From JASSUD01 sp031963415 (GTDB taxonomy: Bacteria; Pseudomonadota; Gammaproteobacteria; Burkholderiales; Burkholderiaceae), in assembly GCA_031963415.1 (NCBI GenBank), contig JASSUI010000001.1, forward strand, positions 992,001-1,056,000: DNA of 64,000 nucleotides, written 5' to 3'. Each line of letters opens with the position of its first letter. Within the stretch, counting starts at the first letter, position 1. Both the position numbers and the translations under genes were made by a program. A model generated the notes under the pieces. That model was given only the letters and a program-made list of their open reading frames with translations. It searched no databases and was not told the DNA's origin. Positions 54,732-63,742 of the stretch are shown here, in pieces.

Positions 54732-55301
54732 CTAACCTCCCACCTGGGTACTGGCGCCTCGTATCGCTGGTATCTTCTCGCCAATGCCATCTTGCAAAGT
54801 TAGCATGCGCAACTTATAGAGCGCTGAAGGTAAATACTTAGCACCAAGAATCGACCATAAATTATTGAGCGCCTGCGTATCTAAACTCACTAACTCTATG
54901 TTGAGGCGTGCTAACTCTCGTGGAAACGCAGACGAACTCTGCGCAGTAAAATTTGGCCGCGCCTGAAAAAAAGACAACGCAATGCTTAAAAACCGGAGTG
55001 CTTCGGTATAGTTGTTGCCAAATGATGCACAGACTAATAAAGAAAGATTTAAATTTAACGCGGGATTCCTACGGCTGTACTGTCCGTGCTCCCCTCCTCC
55101 TTTAATACCTAACGCCGGCGCTGCTGCTTCCCGTTCAATATTAACCAGAGATAGTACTAGCTTGTTTTCGATACCCGTGGGCGTCGTACCATCAGGATTC
55201 GCTAGGTGAGATAAAACAGCCAGAGGTTCACTGCTGTGTACGCGCGCGCCTAGAAAGGTATTTAGCTCCGCCAAAATAAAACCTAGTGCCGTATCGATCA
55301 T
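54732..55301 (-). CDS. DUF4255 tail-terminator protein (Afp16-like)
   Basis: Closes the distal end of the tube and sheath. From ATG 55301 (AAGGAAGG upstream) the product is 189 residues: IDTALGFILAELNTFLGAR, NKLVLSLVNIEREAAAPA, NPALNLNLSLLVCASFGNNYTEALRFLSIALSFFQARPNF is the DUF4255 core. It stands between ATPase and unknown protein, as in other clusters where Afp15 and Afp16 are adjacent. Confidence 0.92.
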   Translation of the reverse strand: MIDTALGFILAELNTFLGARVHSSEPLAVLSHLANPDGTTPTGIENKLVLSLVNIEREAAAPALGIKGGGEHGQYSRRNPALNLNLSLLVCASFGNNYTEALRFLSIALSFFQARPNFTAQSSSAFPRELARLNIELVSLDTQALNNLWSILGAKYLPSALYKLRMLTLQDGIGEKIPAIRGASTQVGG

Positions 55302-55398
55302 CCCTTCCTTCCTTTGAAGCATGCCCTTAGGTTGATTGGTTTACTCCTCCTAAGAGCTTTGCGCTAAACGGTAGATTTCTGAATATCATCCAGTTCTT

Positions 55399-55494
55399 AG
55401 AATTTGTTTAGGGTCCTTTAAGGTGCCTTGCACGGTCGCTAGACAGCGCAAATTAGTACGTCAAGAGGGCGCTACGCAGAGCCTAAACAAGTTC
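55399..55494. repeat. Short MITE-like repeat between ATPase and tail-terminator genes
   Basis: AGAATTTGTTTAGG on the left and CCTAAACAAGTTCT on the right are inverted with one mismatch. The interior is 68 bases with no gene. It ends two bases before the ATPase stop codon. Confidence 0.5.
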
Positions 55495-55496
55495 TT

Positions 55497-56843
55497 TCAC
55501 ATCATTTTTCCTTCTTTATGGAGCTCACGCCGTATACCTTGTTGAACATCTTCAAGTTGAATGACTCCCGCTGTATCACGTCGCAACGCCATCAGCGCTG
55601 CATAACGCAACACATTGGTGATGGCACCGCCACTCAGTTCATACGCATGCGCTAATTTGTCAAAATCAATATTTTTTGCAATACGGCATGGACTGGCAAA
55701 AGCATGGCGCCACAATTGCGCACGCTGTTCTGCTCCGGGTATCGGAAAATAAATCATCGATTGAAAACGCCGCGCGAAAGCCTCATCGATATTCCCTTTC
55801 AAGTTAGAAGCCAGAATCACGACCCCCGGAAAATCTTCGATACGCTGCAGCAGATAAGAAACTTCTTGGTTAGCATAACGATCATGAGCGCTAGCGGTTT
55901 GCGTGCGTTTTCCAAATAACGCATCCGCTTCATCGAAAAATAAAATCCAGTCATTTTTTTCAGCTTGATCAAAAATAGCGCCCAGATTTTTTTCCGTCTC
56001 GCCAATGTACTTGGACACCACAAGCGACAAATCCACTCGGTATACCGCTAACCCTGTGCTTTTACCCAATAACGCAGCAGTAAGTGTTTTCCCCGTGCCA
56101 GGCGGACCATAGAACAAACTTCGAAAACCTGCCTTGATACGTTTTTGCAGCTGCCACTCATCTAATAAAAGATGCCGATGAGTAATCCACGCTTTAATTT
56201 CTTCGACCTCATCTAAGATAGACTCGCTCACGACTAAATCAGACCAATCCAGCAAACTAGTTAATGGCTTAGCGGGAAAATGGCTACCAAAAGTAGGTTT
56301 ATAGTCGGCGCCTGTTGTCAGATATCCCAAATACTGACGGCTTAAATGTAACTCTGAAGCAAATAACGTAGGTGCCACCTGCGTTCCATTTAATTCCAAC
56401 ATGCCGTGAAGCTGAAAGAAATGATCAGGATCAGCCAAACGCATCAACGCTAGGCGTCGCTCTAAATTAGTCGCTGACAAAATAAAAGCAGCCGTCTCTA
56501 AAGTAGGCCAGAAACCGCCGTGTGCACCTGTCGTTGTTCCACCAAACTCGGTAAAACCACGATTACTGTTGGCGTTTTTTATTAAGAAGGGATCCAAAAC
56601 TTGAGGACGCAAATGCGGAGCGAGCGAGAGAATTAACACCAACCGCTCATCGAATGCCATCGAGTGTTGCGTGACTGTTTGCGTATAAGGCGACTGGGTG
56701 TTTTTTAGAACAGGTGGCGCAATATCCCATACATCCGTCTGTACGGATGCTTGTTCAAAATAGCTTTGAATACTGGCTTCAATTAAATGAGATAACCAAG
56801 CCAGCTCCTGCTCCAAATCGGCGATATGCTCAGAAATAATCAA
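55497..56843 (-). CDS. eCIS AAA+ ATPase (Afp15-like)
   Basis: Hexameric ATPase thought to remodel or recycle particle components during assembly. 448 residues; Walker A GPPGTGKT at about 246-253, Walker B ILFFDEADALFG at about 300-310, sensor segment VVILASNLKGNIDEAFARRFQSMIYFP with arginine fingers. The N-terminal 190 residues are the eCIS-specific part. The start is TTG 56843, close to a GGAG; an ATT one codon later is the only alternative. It faces the DUF4157-effector gene across 342 bases. Confidence 0.93.
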   Translation of the reverse strand: MIISEHIADLEQELAWLSHLIEASIQSYFEQASVQTDVWDIAPPVLKNTQSPYTQTVTQHSMAFDERLVLILSLAPHLRPQVLDPFLIKNANSNRGFTEFGGTTTGAHGGFWPTLETAAFILSATNLERRLALMRLADPDHFFQLHGMLELNGTQVAPTLFASELHLSRQYLGYLTTGADYKPTFGSHFPAKPLTSLLDWSDLVVSESILDEVEEIKAWITHRHLLLDEWQLQKRIKAGFRSLFYGPPGTGKTLTAALLGKSTGLAVYRVDLSLVVSKYIGETEKNLGAIFDQAEKNDWILFFDEADALFGKRTQTASAHDRYANQEVSYLLQRIEDFPGVVILASNLKGNIDEAFARRFQSMIYFPIPGAEQRAQLWRHAFASPCRIAKNIDFDKLAHAYELSGGAITNVLRYAALMALRRDTAGVIQLEDVQQGIRRELHKEGKMM

Positions 56844-56862
56844 TACTCCAGTGCAAATTCTT

Positions 56863-56970
56863 AGAGCCTGCTCCTAATTTCCTAAAAGCAAAATAAGAAG
56901 GTCAGGGGAACCCCAACATAGGCTGCTAACCCTCTACCCTGCTTTTTTGGAAGATCATAAACAGATTCTA
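56863..56970. repeat. MITE-like repeat between effector and ATPase
   Basis: Left edge AGAGCCTGCTCCTAATTTCC and right edge GATCATAAACAGATTCT are inverted termini of the AGARCCTGTT family. It lies in the divergent region that must hold the promoters of the ATPase operon and the effector gene, so it may influence their expression. Confidence 0.5.
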
Positions 56971-57185
56971 AGGAGAATCTAAATAAGACGCTGAAATGGT
57001 TAACACTACATAAATTTGCGAGTGTTTACAGCTCAGTTCTATACCGTATAACTGTTTTTCTCGAGCCAACCTCATACCTATCTTAGCTCCGGTTTAGACA
57101 GTATTTATTTAACTCTCATAAAAACATAGGCTGTTTTAATATTTTTATTGCTCAAGAGGAACGCTAATCTAACTAAAGGGATTGT

Positions 57186-59462
57186 ATGAAACAAACTCAG
57201 CCTAGAAGAAAAGCAATAAATCAATCATCTGTAAATGATTCCGACACTAAACAATCCTTCTTTTCTAAGAATTCTCCTCCTACTACTACAGTCCAGTACA
57301 AGTTATCTAAGGCAATCGCTAACAGCCCGCGCATGGCGGCGCAACACGCTGCTACACAGCGCATCAACCAAAGCTCTCGGATGGTGGCGCAACGGCGTGG
57401 GTTAGAAAGCATGTTTGGTCAACCGGTACAACGCAAAGGATCGGGAGAAAGCAGAGCACGCACTAATCACACCGGCTTACCTGACAGCTTAAAAGCAGGC
57501 ATAGAAAATTTATCTGGCTTAGCAATGGATGATGTAAAGGTCCATTACAACTCATCGAAACCCGCACAGCTACAAGCGCTGGCGTATACCCAAGGGACAG
57601 AAATTGAAGTTGCGCCCGGGCAAGAACAGCATTTACCCCATGAAGCATGGCATGTCGTACAACAGAAACAAGGACGTGTACGGCCAACTGTACAAATGAA
57701 AGGTAGGGGGGTAAACAACGACAGTGGCTTGGAAAAAGAAGCCGACTTAATGGGTAAACAAGCAGTTCAGCATGGAAGCATAAGTTCCCAACAGCAAGAA
57801 GCGCCTGGCCTAACGGTAGCAACGAATGAACACTCTCCGTCTCCTATGCTTTCAATGCCCGTTGTCCAATGCATGATTGGAGAAGGAAACGACAAACTAC
57901 GCGAAAGGGAAGTAAGAACGCCAATCGGAGAGGTCGGAGTTATTACTAATTCTTATAATTCCACACTCGGAATATCCTATGACGTAACCTTAAGAAACGG
58001 CGAGGTTATTAGAGTCGGCGCTCAAGATCAGGGATATGAATTACTCACTCCTCAAGTTTTATCATCGAACGTAAGTATGGCGAGTAGCGATAAAACTAAA
58101 GTAGCGGGAACCGAGACCCTTTTTTCCACTACTACAGTGCCGCCTCTCGAGTACGAACCTTATAACTACTCTCCGAGTTATTACCCAAATAAAATAGATA
58201 CGCCCTCGAGTCCCAACACAAAACAACCTTCTCAAGAAGAAATATTAATCATCGACGACAAGACTAGTGCTATAGCTAAATCTGAGAAAAGCGCGTCAGG
58301 CAAGCTTAACCATAGCGACCTTCATCCCAAACTCACCATTTCAGAAATATCTATGTTAGGGACACACGATGCCGGCACTTATATGTATAGCCGCCGCAGA
58401 ACAAAGGCAGCTGGCGCAAAAGGTATTCCAAGCGCCGGCACCTTAGCGCCTCGGGCATTCAAATGCCAATCATTAGATTTGGTTGAACAAGCGGAGGCTG
58501 GCGTAAACTATTTTGATATTCGCGTGAAGAAAGACAAAAAAGGGAAATATAGATTTTTTCATGGCCCAAGTGACACCAAAGGTAATGCACTTACCGAAGT
58601 TGAAAAATTAATTGAGCATACAAGCGCAGATAATAAAAATTTATACATGTTCAAATTCCATTTTAAAAAGCAAGCTGATCAAGCATTTTTAGACGATTTA
58701 ATCCAGGCTACAGGTTGCCAGAATCATTTAATTTCAAAAGATGCAAACTCAGAAAAATCATTAGGTAGCATTACACTTAGTGATTCTATTGGACAAGGGA
58801 AAAACCTTGCTTTTATGACAAAGACAGATGAAAAGAAAAAAGAAAAGAAAAAATCTTGGATAAGATGGAGAAGAAAAGAAAAAGAACAGGCACAACAATC
58901 TATTGAAAACTCGCCATTTGCTGCCAGTGTGTGGAATTACGATAAAAATAATGTGTTCACAGGATGGGGTAATACTCCCGATGTGAAAAAGCAAACTGAA
59001 CATCTTAAAAAAATGGCTAAAGAATCAGCAGAAATTAATGATAAAAAAATCACAATTACCCAAACCAACATGCCGTTTGTCAATCCTAAACAACGTCCTA
59101 AATGGCCATTTGGTGTAAAGGGGTTAGCCAAACGTAATCACGCAGAAGTTGCAGACACTGTTAGTAGTAGCTTTTTCGGAAAAAATATCAATCCAGGCGT
59201 AATTTCAATAGATTACGCAGAGAAAGAGAAAGACATTCGGTCGTCAACGCAAAGATACTTAAAAGAAATTCAACTCTGGAATAAATATATTTCTGAGAGA
59301 AAAGCTTATGAAGAAGCCCATCCAGAAGATGAGAGAACTTTTTCAAAAGGCGCAGAAGCGCGGGTAACAGAAGAAGAACTACTCTCAGACGATGACGAAA
59401 CGCTAGTCGCAAATGATGAATTTTTTTCAGAAGATGAAAAAACGCTTCACGAAAATGAATAA
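57186..59462 (+). CDS. eCIS effector: DUF4157 leader plus PI-PLC catalytic domain
   Basis: 758 residues, no signal peptide. A basic, Gln-rich N-terminus (1-90) leads into a DUF4157 domain (about 96-172), with the HEXXH motif HEAWH at 152-156; DUF4157 proteins are the known cargo class of eCIS. A linker (230-375) precedes a PI-PLC X domain (about 383-600): catalytic His394 in MLGTHDAG, NYFDIRVKKD with Arg446, and His459 in YRFFHGP. Both catalytic histidines are present, so it should cleave phosphoinositides. The last 50 residues are acidic (TEEELLSDDDETLVANDEF). The gene is divergent from the AAA+ ATPase. I conclude it is a phospholipase toxin delivered by the particle; delivery is inferred. 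Confidence 0.85.
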   Translation: MKQTQPRRKAINQSSVNDSDTKQSFFSKNSPPTTTVQYKLSKAIANSPRMAAQHAATQRINQSSRMVAQRRGLESMFGQPVQRKGSGESRARTNHTGLPDSLKAGIENLSGLAMDDVKVHYNSSKPAQLQALAYTQGTEIEVAPGQEQHLPHEAWHVVQQKQGRVRPTVQMKGRGVNNDSGLEKEADLMGKQAVQHGSISSQQQEAPGLTVATNEHSPSPMLSMPVVQCMIGEGNDKLREREVRTPIGEVGVITNSYNSTLGISYDVTLRNGEVIRVGAQDQGYELLTPQVLSSNVSMASSDKTKVAGTETLFSTTTVPPLEYEPYNYSPSYYPNKIDTPSSPNTKQPSQEEILIIDDKTSAIAKSEKSASGKLNHSDLHPKLTISEISMLGTHDAGTYMYSRRRTKAAGAKGIPSAGTLAPRAFKCQSLDLVEQAEAGVNYFDIRVKKDKKGKYRFFHGPSDTKGNALTEVEKLIEHTSADNKNLYMFKFHFKKQADQAFLDDLIQATGCQNHLISKDANSEKSLGSITLSDSIGQGKNLAFMTKTDEKKKEKKKSWIRWRRKEKEQAQQSIENSPFAASVWNYDKNNVFTGWGNTPDVKKQTEHLKKMAKESAEINDKKITITQTNMPFVNPKQRPKWPFGVKGLAKRNHAEVADTVSSSFFGKNINPGVISIDYAEKEKDIRSSTQRYLKEIQLWNKYISERKAYEEAHPEDERTFSKGAEARVTEEELLSDDDETLVANDEFFSEDEKTLHENE

Positions 59463-59606
59463 AAGAAATGAAGGCTTGGTTAGAGCGTGGCAAGCGTTGA
59501 ATGACCAACTGAATCCACTGCTGGCGGCGTAATCCTCCCAAATTAATAGAAATTAAAAGAAGGAGAATTTTTTCCGGATATTCCGGATAAGAAGAGGAAG
59601 TTTTAC

Positions 59607-59757
59607 GTGAAGAAATCAAGATTTTCAGAAAGCCAAATCCTTACTATATTAAAGCAGGAGGAAGCGAGAACGTCGGTGCCAACGCCATGTAGAGAGCAGG
59701 GGATAAAGCGCATCGCTCTTCTATAAATGGCGTAGCAAAACCACTAGCATCTTATAA
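59607..59757 (+). pseudogene. IS3-family transposase OrfA remnant
   Basis: A GTG at 59607 opens KKSRFSESQILTILKQEEAR and TPCREQGIK, the N-terminus of IS3-type OrfA (typically KKSRFTESQIVAILKEAD...), and stops at 59726. In another frame the next stretch reads FYKWRSK, matching the usual FYxWRxKYGG after a frameshift. Only this stub is left; the rest of the insertion sequence is lost. It lies between the effector gene and argD. Confidence 0.7.
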
Positions 59758-60942
59758 GACAGATCCCAATACCTCGCTTAACATCGTTAACATCCGCTCG
59801 ATTTCTTCTCGCGTGACATTTAATGCTGGCATAAAACGCAGCATATCGGGGCGCACAGCGTTGATAAGCAGGCCTTCTGGGCTAAGGAGCCGTGCTTTTT
59901 CGACGATTTGTGGGCCGATTTCTTGACCTAATAACAGTACGCGTAACAATCCTTTACCGCGTTCACCTGCTAAGCCATAGGTTTGTGAGATCTGAAGCAG
60001 TCCATTACGTAATAGGTCGCCACGCGCTTGCACGTTTTCTAAAAAGCCTGGGCTAAGTAATTGTTCAAGCACGGCAACACCAACAGCACTCATTAATGGA
60101 TTGCCGTTATAGGTTCCTCCCTGATCCCCACTTTCAAAGCAAGCGATTTCTTCACGGCAAAGCAATGCGGCGAGCGGCACACCACCGCCTATGCCTTTGC
60201 CAAGCGTCATCACATCGGGTTCAATGCCTGACCATTCGTAACCAAACAGCGCCCCGGTACGACCACAACCCGTTTGCACTTCATCCACGATTAATAGGAT
60301 CTGGTGTTGCTGAGTCAGCGCCCGCAGCTGCTGCATGAATTCTGGTGTCGTCGGTACTACGCCACCCTCCCCCTGGATGGGCTCAAGCATCACAGCAGCG
60401 GTCTTATCGGTAATGCATTTCTCAACTGATTCAATCTGGTTTAATTCAGCTTTTGGAAAACCCGGCACTTGTGGAGCGTATAGAGTATCCCAACCTGCCT
60501 TGCCGCTCGCTGACATCGTCGCCAACGTACGGCCGTGGAAACCATGTTGAAAGGTAATAATTTCGTATGCGTCTTTTTTATATTTACGCCCCCATTTACG
60601 CGCTAGCTTAATTGCACCTTCATTTGCCTCAGCGCCACTATTAGCAAAAAATACTTTTTGGAAACAACTATGGTCAGTCAGCAATTTGGCGAGCTTAAGC
60701 ATTGGCTCGTTATAAAAAGCTGGACTTGGGTTGATCAATTCGCGTGCTTGCCGATTGAGCGCCTCTACGATTGGCTCAGCGCAATGCCCCAGACAATTCA
60801 CCGCCCAGCCTTGAATGAAATCAAGGTAACGTTTATCAGTTTGGTCGTACAACCAAGAACCTTGACCACGCGTGAATACCAAATCGGGACGATTCACAAT
60901 GTACATTAACGATTGGACTGGATAGGTATTGAAATCCATCAT
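59752..60942 (-). CDS. argD: Acetylornithine/succinyldiaminopimelate-type aminotransferase
   Basis: PLP-dependent class III aminotransferase of 396 residues, of the acetylornithine transaminase group. Seen: FIQGWAVNCLGHCAEPIVEAL, VFFANSGAEANEGAIKLARKWG, HGFHGRTLATMSASG, DEVQTGCGRTGALFGYEWSGIEPDVMTLGKGIGGG with the PLP Lys in LGKGIGGG. It may serve arginine and lysine synthesis. The downstream end lies at the IS remnant and a single gene transcript is likely. Confidence 0.88.
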   Translation of the reverse strand: MMDFNTYPVQSLMYIVNRPDLVFTRGQGSWLYDQTDKRYLDFIQGWAVNCLGHCAEPIVEALNRQARELINPSPAFYNEPMLKLAKLLTDHSCFQKVFFANSGAEANEGAIKLARKWGRKYKKDAYEIITFQHGFHGRTLATMSASGKAGWDTLYAPQVPGFPKAELNQIESVEKCITDKTAAVMLEPIQGEGGVVPTTPEFMQQLRALTQQHQILLIVDEVQTGCGRTGALFGYEWSGIEPDVMTLGKGIGGGVPLAALLCREEIACFESGDQGGTYNGNPLMSAVGVAVLEQLLSPGFLENVQARGDLLRNGLLQISQTYGLAGERGKGLLRVLLLGQEIGPQIVEKARLLSPEGLLINAVRPDMLRFMPALNVTREEIERMLTMLSEVLGSVL

Positions 60943-60992
60943 TAGATTTCCTTAAGCGCAAAGTATTTACCCTATACAGGGCAGTCGATATT

Positions 60993-61119
60993 AGAACTTT
61001 AAATTATCTAAATTTGGGGAATTTATTGGGTAGGCCTATGTTGGGAGTGAGAGACAAACCCCAACATAGGCCTTTGCATCCTCTCTCTTCTGTTTTTTTA
61101 AAGATGATGAACAGGTTCT
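60993..61119. repeat. MITE-like repeat between argD and reductase
   Basis: Edges AGAACTTTAAATTATCTAAA and AAAGATGATGAACAGGTTCT, with a central perfect 14-base hairpin AGGCCTATGTTGGG / CCCAACATAGGCCT (61032-61045 with 61060-61073). The hairpin resembles the GTTGGGG cores of family 2 repeats and could work as a terminator for the leftward reductase gene. Confidence 0.5.
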
Positions 61120-61128
61120 AATAAATTC

Positions 61129-62169
61129 TTAGATCGGATTTACCAGATTTAACGCGCTGGTAAAAGCATCCGCATAAAACTCGTCAGGCGGCAATTGATG
61201 ATGGGCTACAAAATTACGCAGCGCGGCTTCTACCATCACCGGTGCACCGCACGCATACACTTGATAGGCTGATAAATCTGGCAAATCATCAATCACGGCT
61301 TGATGCACAAAGCCTGTACGGCCATGCCATGCTTCGTCGTGCGTGTCAGATAAAACTGGAATGAAAGAAAAGTTAGGCAACGTATCAGCCCAATGATTCG
61401 CCAAATCAAAAAGATACAAATCTTTTTTACGCCGCCCTCCCCAATAAAGCGTGATTGGTCGTTGAATATTTTTAAAGATCACGTGTTCGACTATCGCTTT
61501 AATCGGCGCGAAACCAGTGCCTGAAGCGAGCAAGATAATCGGTTTACTCGAATCTTCACGTAAAAAGAAAGTGCCGAGCGGCCCTTCGCAACGCAAAATT
61601 TCGCGCGTTTTCATGCTACTAAACACATGATCTGTGAAAGCACCACCGGGCATATGACGGATGTGTAATTCCATCGGACCTTTATGATGCGGTGCCGTCG
61701 CAATTGAATAACTGCGCCGTTTGCCATCCTTCAAAATAAAATCAATATACTGTCCAGCCACATATTCAACAGGTGGTCCAGCGGGTAGCTGCAGCTTGAC
61801 GATCATCACATCATCGGCCATCGTCCGTTCAAGTTCGCAAACACGAGCGGGAAATTTTCTGCTATGCGATGCTTTTTCGGCCAACGCATCAGTCAATTCA
61901 TGGATTTCTAACTCTAGGTCTGTCTGCGCAGTAGCACAACAAAAGAGCGCTAAGCCAGCTGCTTTCTCATCATTTGACAAAGCTGAAGCCGAATGCTCGG
62001 CTTGAGCAACTTGGCCTTTCAGCACTTTGCCTTTACACGAACCACAAATACCATTTTTACAGCTATAAGGCAAAATAATGCCTTTTCGTTTAGCTGCTTC
62101 AAGAATGGGTTCATCGGCTTGTGCTGTAAATACTTGACCGCTTGGTTTAAGGGTTATAGTAAAGGTCAT
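61129..62169 (-). CDS. 2Fe-2S ferredoxin / FAD-NAD(P)H oxidoreductase
   Basis: 346 residues with an N-terminal plant-type ferredoxin (CKNGICGSCKGKVLKG, fourth Cys in FCCATAQ, about 35-80) and a ferredoxin-NADP-reductase part (YVAGQYIDFILKDGKRRSYSIATAP, PIILLASGTGFAPIKAIVEHVIF, YACGAPVMVEAA). In Burkholderia genomes such proteins are labelled CDP-6-deoxy-delta-3,4-glucoseen reductase; the actual electron acceptor is unknown. All Fe-S and FAD motifs are intact. Confidence 0.9.
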   Translation of the reverse strand: MTFTITLKPSGQVFTAQADEPILEAAKRKGIILPYSCKNGICGSCKGKVLKGQVAQAEHSASALSNDEKAAGLALFCCATAQTDLELEIHELTDALAEKASHSRKFPARVCELERTMADDVMIVKLQLPAGPPVEYVAGQYIDFILKDGKRRSYSIATAPHHKGPMELHIRHMPGGAFTDHVFSSMKTREILRCEGPLGTFFLREDSSKPIILLASGTGFAPIKAIVEHVIFKNIQRPITLYWGGRRKKDLYLFDLANHWADTLPNFSFIPVLSDTHDEAWHGRTGFVHQAVIDDLPDLSAYQVYACGAPVMVEAALRNFVAHHQLPPDEFYADAFTSALNLVNPI

Positions 62170-62554
62170 GAGTTATATGAGTAAAAAGCAAGGAAAGTAA
62201 TCTGCAATACGAGAACTGCCTGTCGAAACAAAGCAGACATCCATTTCATCGGTAAAGGACAAATTATAAGGGTTAATAGAAGGCAAACTGATTCGCAACA
62301 TTACCAAGGAGTTTATTTAAAACCTTTCTAATGCATTGCAGCTGCAGCCAGCGCTAAAGAACCTCTGCCCCTCTTGGCCCACAAGATGACCTATTGAAGC
62401 TTCCTTTTTTTGCATTAGGTATTAATGCAATGCCTGCGTCGACATGCCTAGCCTTTGAGGCTTTACCATGGCTACTGTAACGGCGAGTCTTACGCAAAAA
62501 GGCTAAGACATTCATTCCTGATAAAGCGTGCAAGCTTTAACTCGTGGAGATTTT
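62170..62554. other. Intergenic region between reductase and mrp genes
   Basis: Divergent gap of 385 bases. It holds a partial copy of the AACCTCTGC repeat edge at 62360 and a GGAG before the mrp start. No further gene, RNA or hairpin is convincing. Confidence 0.5.
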
Positions 62555-63643
62555 ATGAGCATCAACCAAGACCAAATCAACGCAGCACTCGCGCAAGTGA
62601 TTGACCCAAACACCGGGCACGATTTGCTTACCTCAAAAAATATTGAGCACATCACGATTCAAGCTGATTTAGTCACCGTTAACGTTGTGCTCGGCTATCC
62701 TGCTCAAACCCAATTTGAGGCTTTGCGTGCCCTTGTGAGCAAAGCACTGATGGCTATACCAGGCGTACAAAATACCGAAGTGACTATTTCACAAAAGATC
62801 GTCGCACATACTGTACAAAACAATATACAACTGCTGCCGGGGGTAAAAAACATCATCGCCGTTGCCTCTGGTAAGGGGGGGGTCGGCAAAAGCACAACCG
62901 CCGTTAATCTAGCGCTGGCGCTTGCTGCTGAAGGCGCGCAAGTCGGTTTGCTCGATGCTGATATTTATGGCCCGTCACAACCGATGATGCTGGGCATCAA
63001 TAGCCAACCGGAATCTAAACAACCGCAGACAATGGAGCCACTCGAGGCATATGGTATCCAAGCCAATTCAATCGGCTTTTTAATTGAGCCTGATAGTCCC
63101 ATGGTGTGGCGCGGCCCAATGGTCACTTCGGCGCTTAATCAACTTCTGCGGCAAACTAATTGGCGAGATTTGGATTACTTGGTCGTCGATATGCCACCAG
63201 GCACCGGCGATATTCAGCTAACGCTTGCGCAACGCGTGCCTGTCACAGGAGCGGTGATCGTCACTACACCGCAAGATATTGCACTGATCGATGCGAAGAA
63301 AGGGCTTAGAATGTTCGAGAAAGTGGGTATCCCTATTCTCGGTTTAGTCGAAAATATGAGTCAACATATTTGCTCGAACTGTGGTCACACCACTCCGTTA
63401 TTTGGCGAAGGAGGCGGCGCAAAGATGTGTGAACAATATGGTGTTGAGTTACTAGGTAGCCTGCCGCTTGATCTCGCCATTAGAGAACGCACTGATGAAG
63501 GCAAACCGATTGTAGTTAGCCAACCAGAAAGCGACATCGCACAGATATATCGAGAAATTGCCCGTAAAGTTGCGATTCGAATTGCCGATAAAAAACCCGA
63601 TATGAGAGGAAAATTCCCGCCTATTGTGGTGCAAAATACGTAA
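62555..63643 (+). CDS. apbC: Mrp/ApbC family Fe-S cluster carrier ATPase
   Basis: P-loop ATPase that carries and inserts Fe-S clusters. From ATG 62555 (GGAG upstream) the product is 362 residues with an N-terminal MIP18-like domain (ALAQVIDPNTGHDLLTSKNIEHI), deviant Walker A SGKGGVGKSTTAVNLALALA, LLDADIYGPSQPMMLG, PPGTGDIQLTLAQ and the cluster-binding CxxC in HICSNCGH. An upstream in-frame ATG at 62528 lacks a good ribosome site. Confidence 0.94.
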   Translation: MSINQDQINAALAQVIDPNTGHDLLTSKNIEHITIQADLVTVNVVLGYPAQTQFEALRALVSKALMAIPGVQNTEVTISQKIVAHTVQNNIQLLPGVKNIIAVASGKGGVGKSTTAVNLALALAAEGAQVGLLDADIYGPSQPMMLGINSQPESKQPQTMEPLEAYGIQANSIGFLIEPDSPMVWRGPMVTSALNQLLRQTNWRDLDYLVVDMPPGTGDIQLTLAQRVPVTGAVIVTTPQDIALIDAKKGLRMFEKVGIPILGLVENMSQHICSNCGHTTPLFGEGGGAKMCEQYGVELLGSLPLDLAIRERTDEGKPIVVSQPESDIAQIYREIARKVAIRIADKKPDMRGKFPPIVVQNT

Positions 63644-63742
63644 GCAAAACTTAAAAAACTGTTTCACCGCATGACTTAAAACTTTGTATCTTGTTTTAAA
63701 TCACGCGCCAAACTTTCAACTCTGAGACAAAAAAGGATCCCT

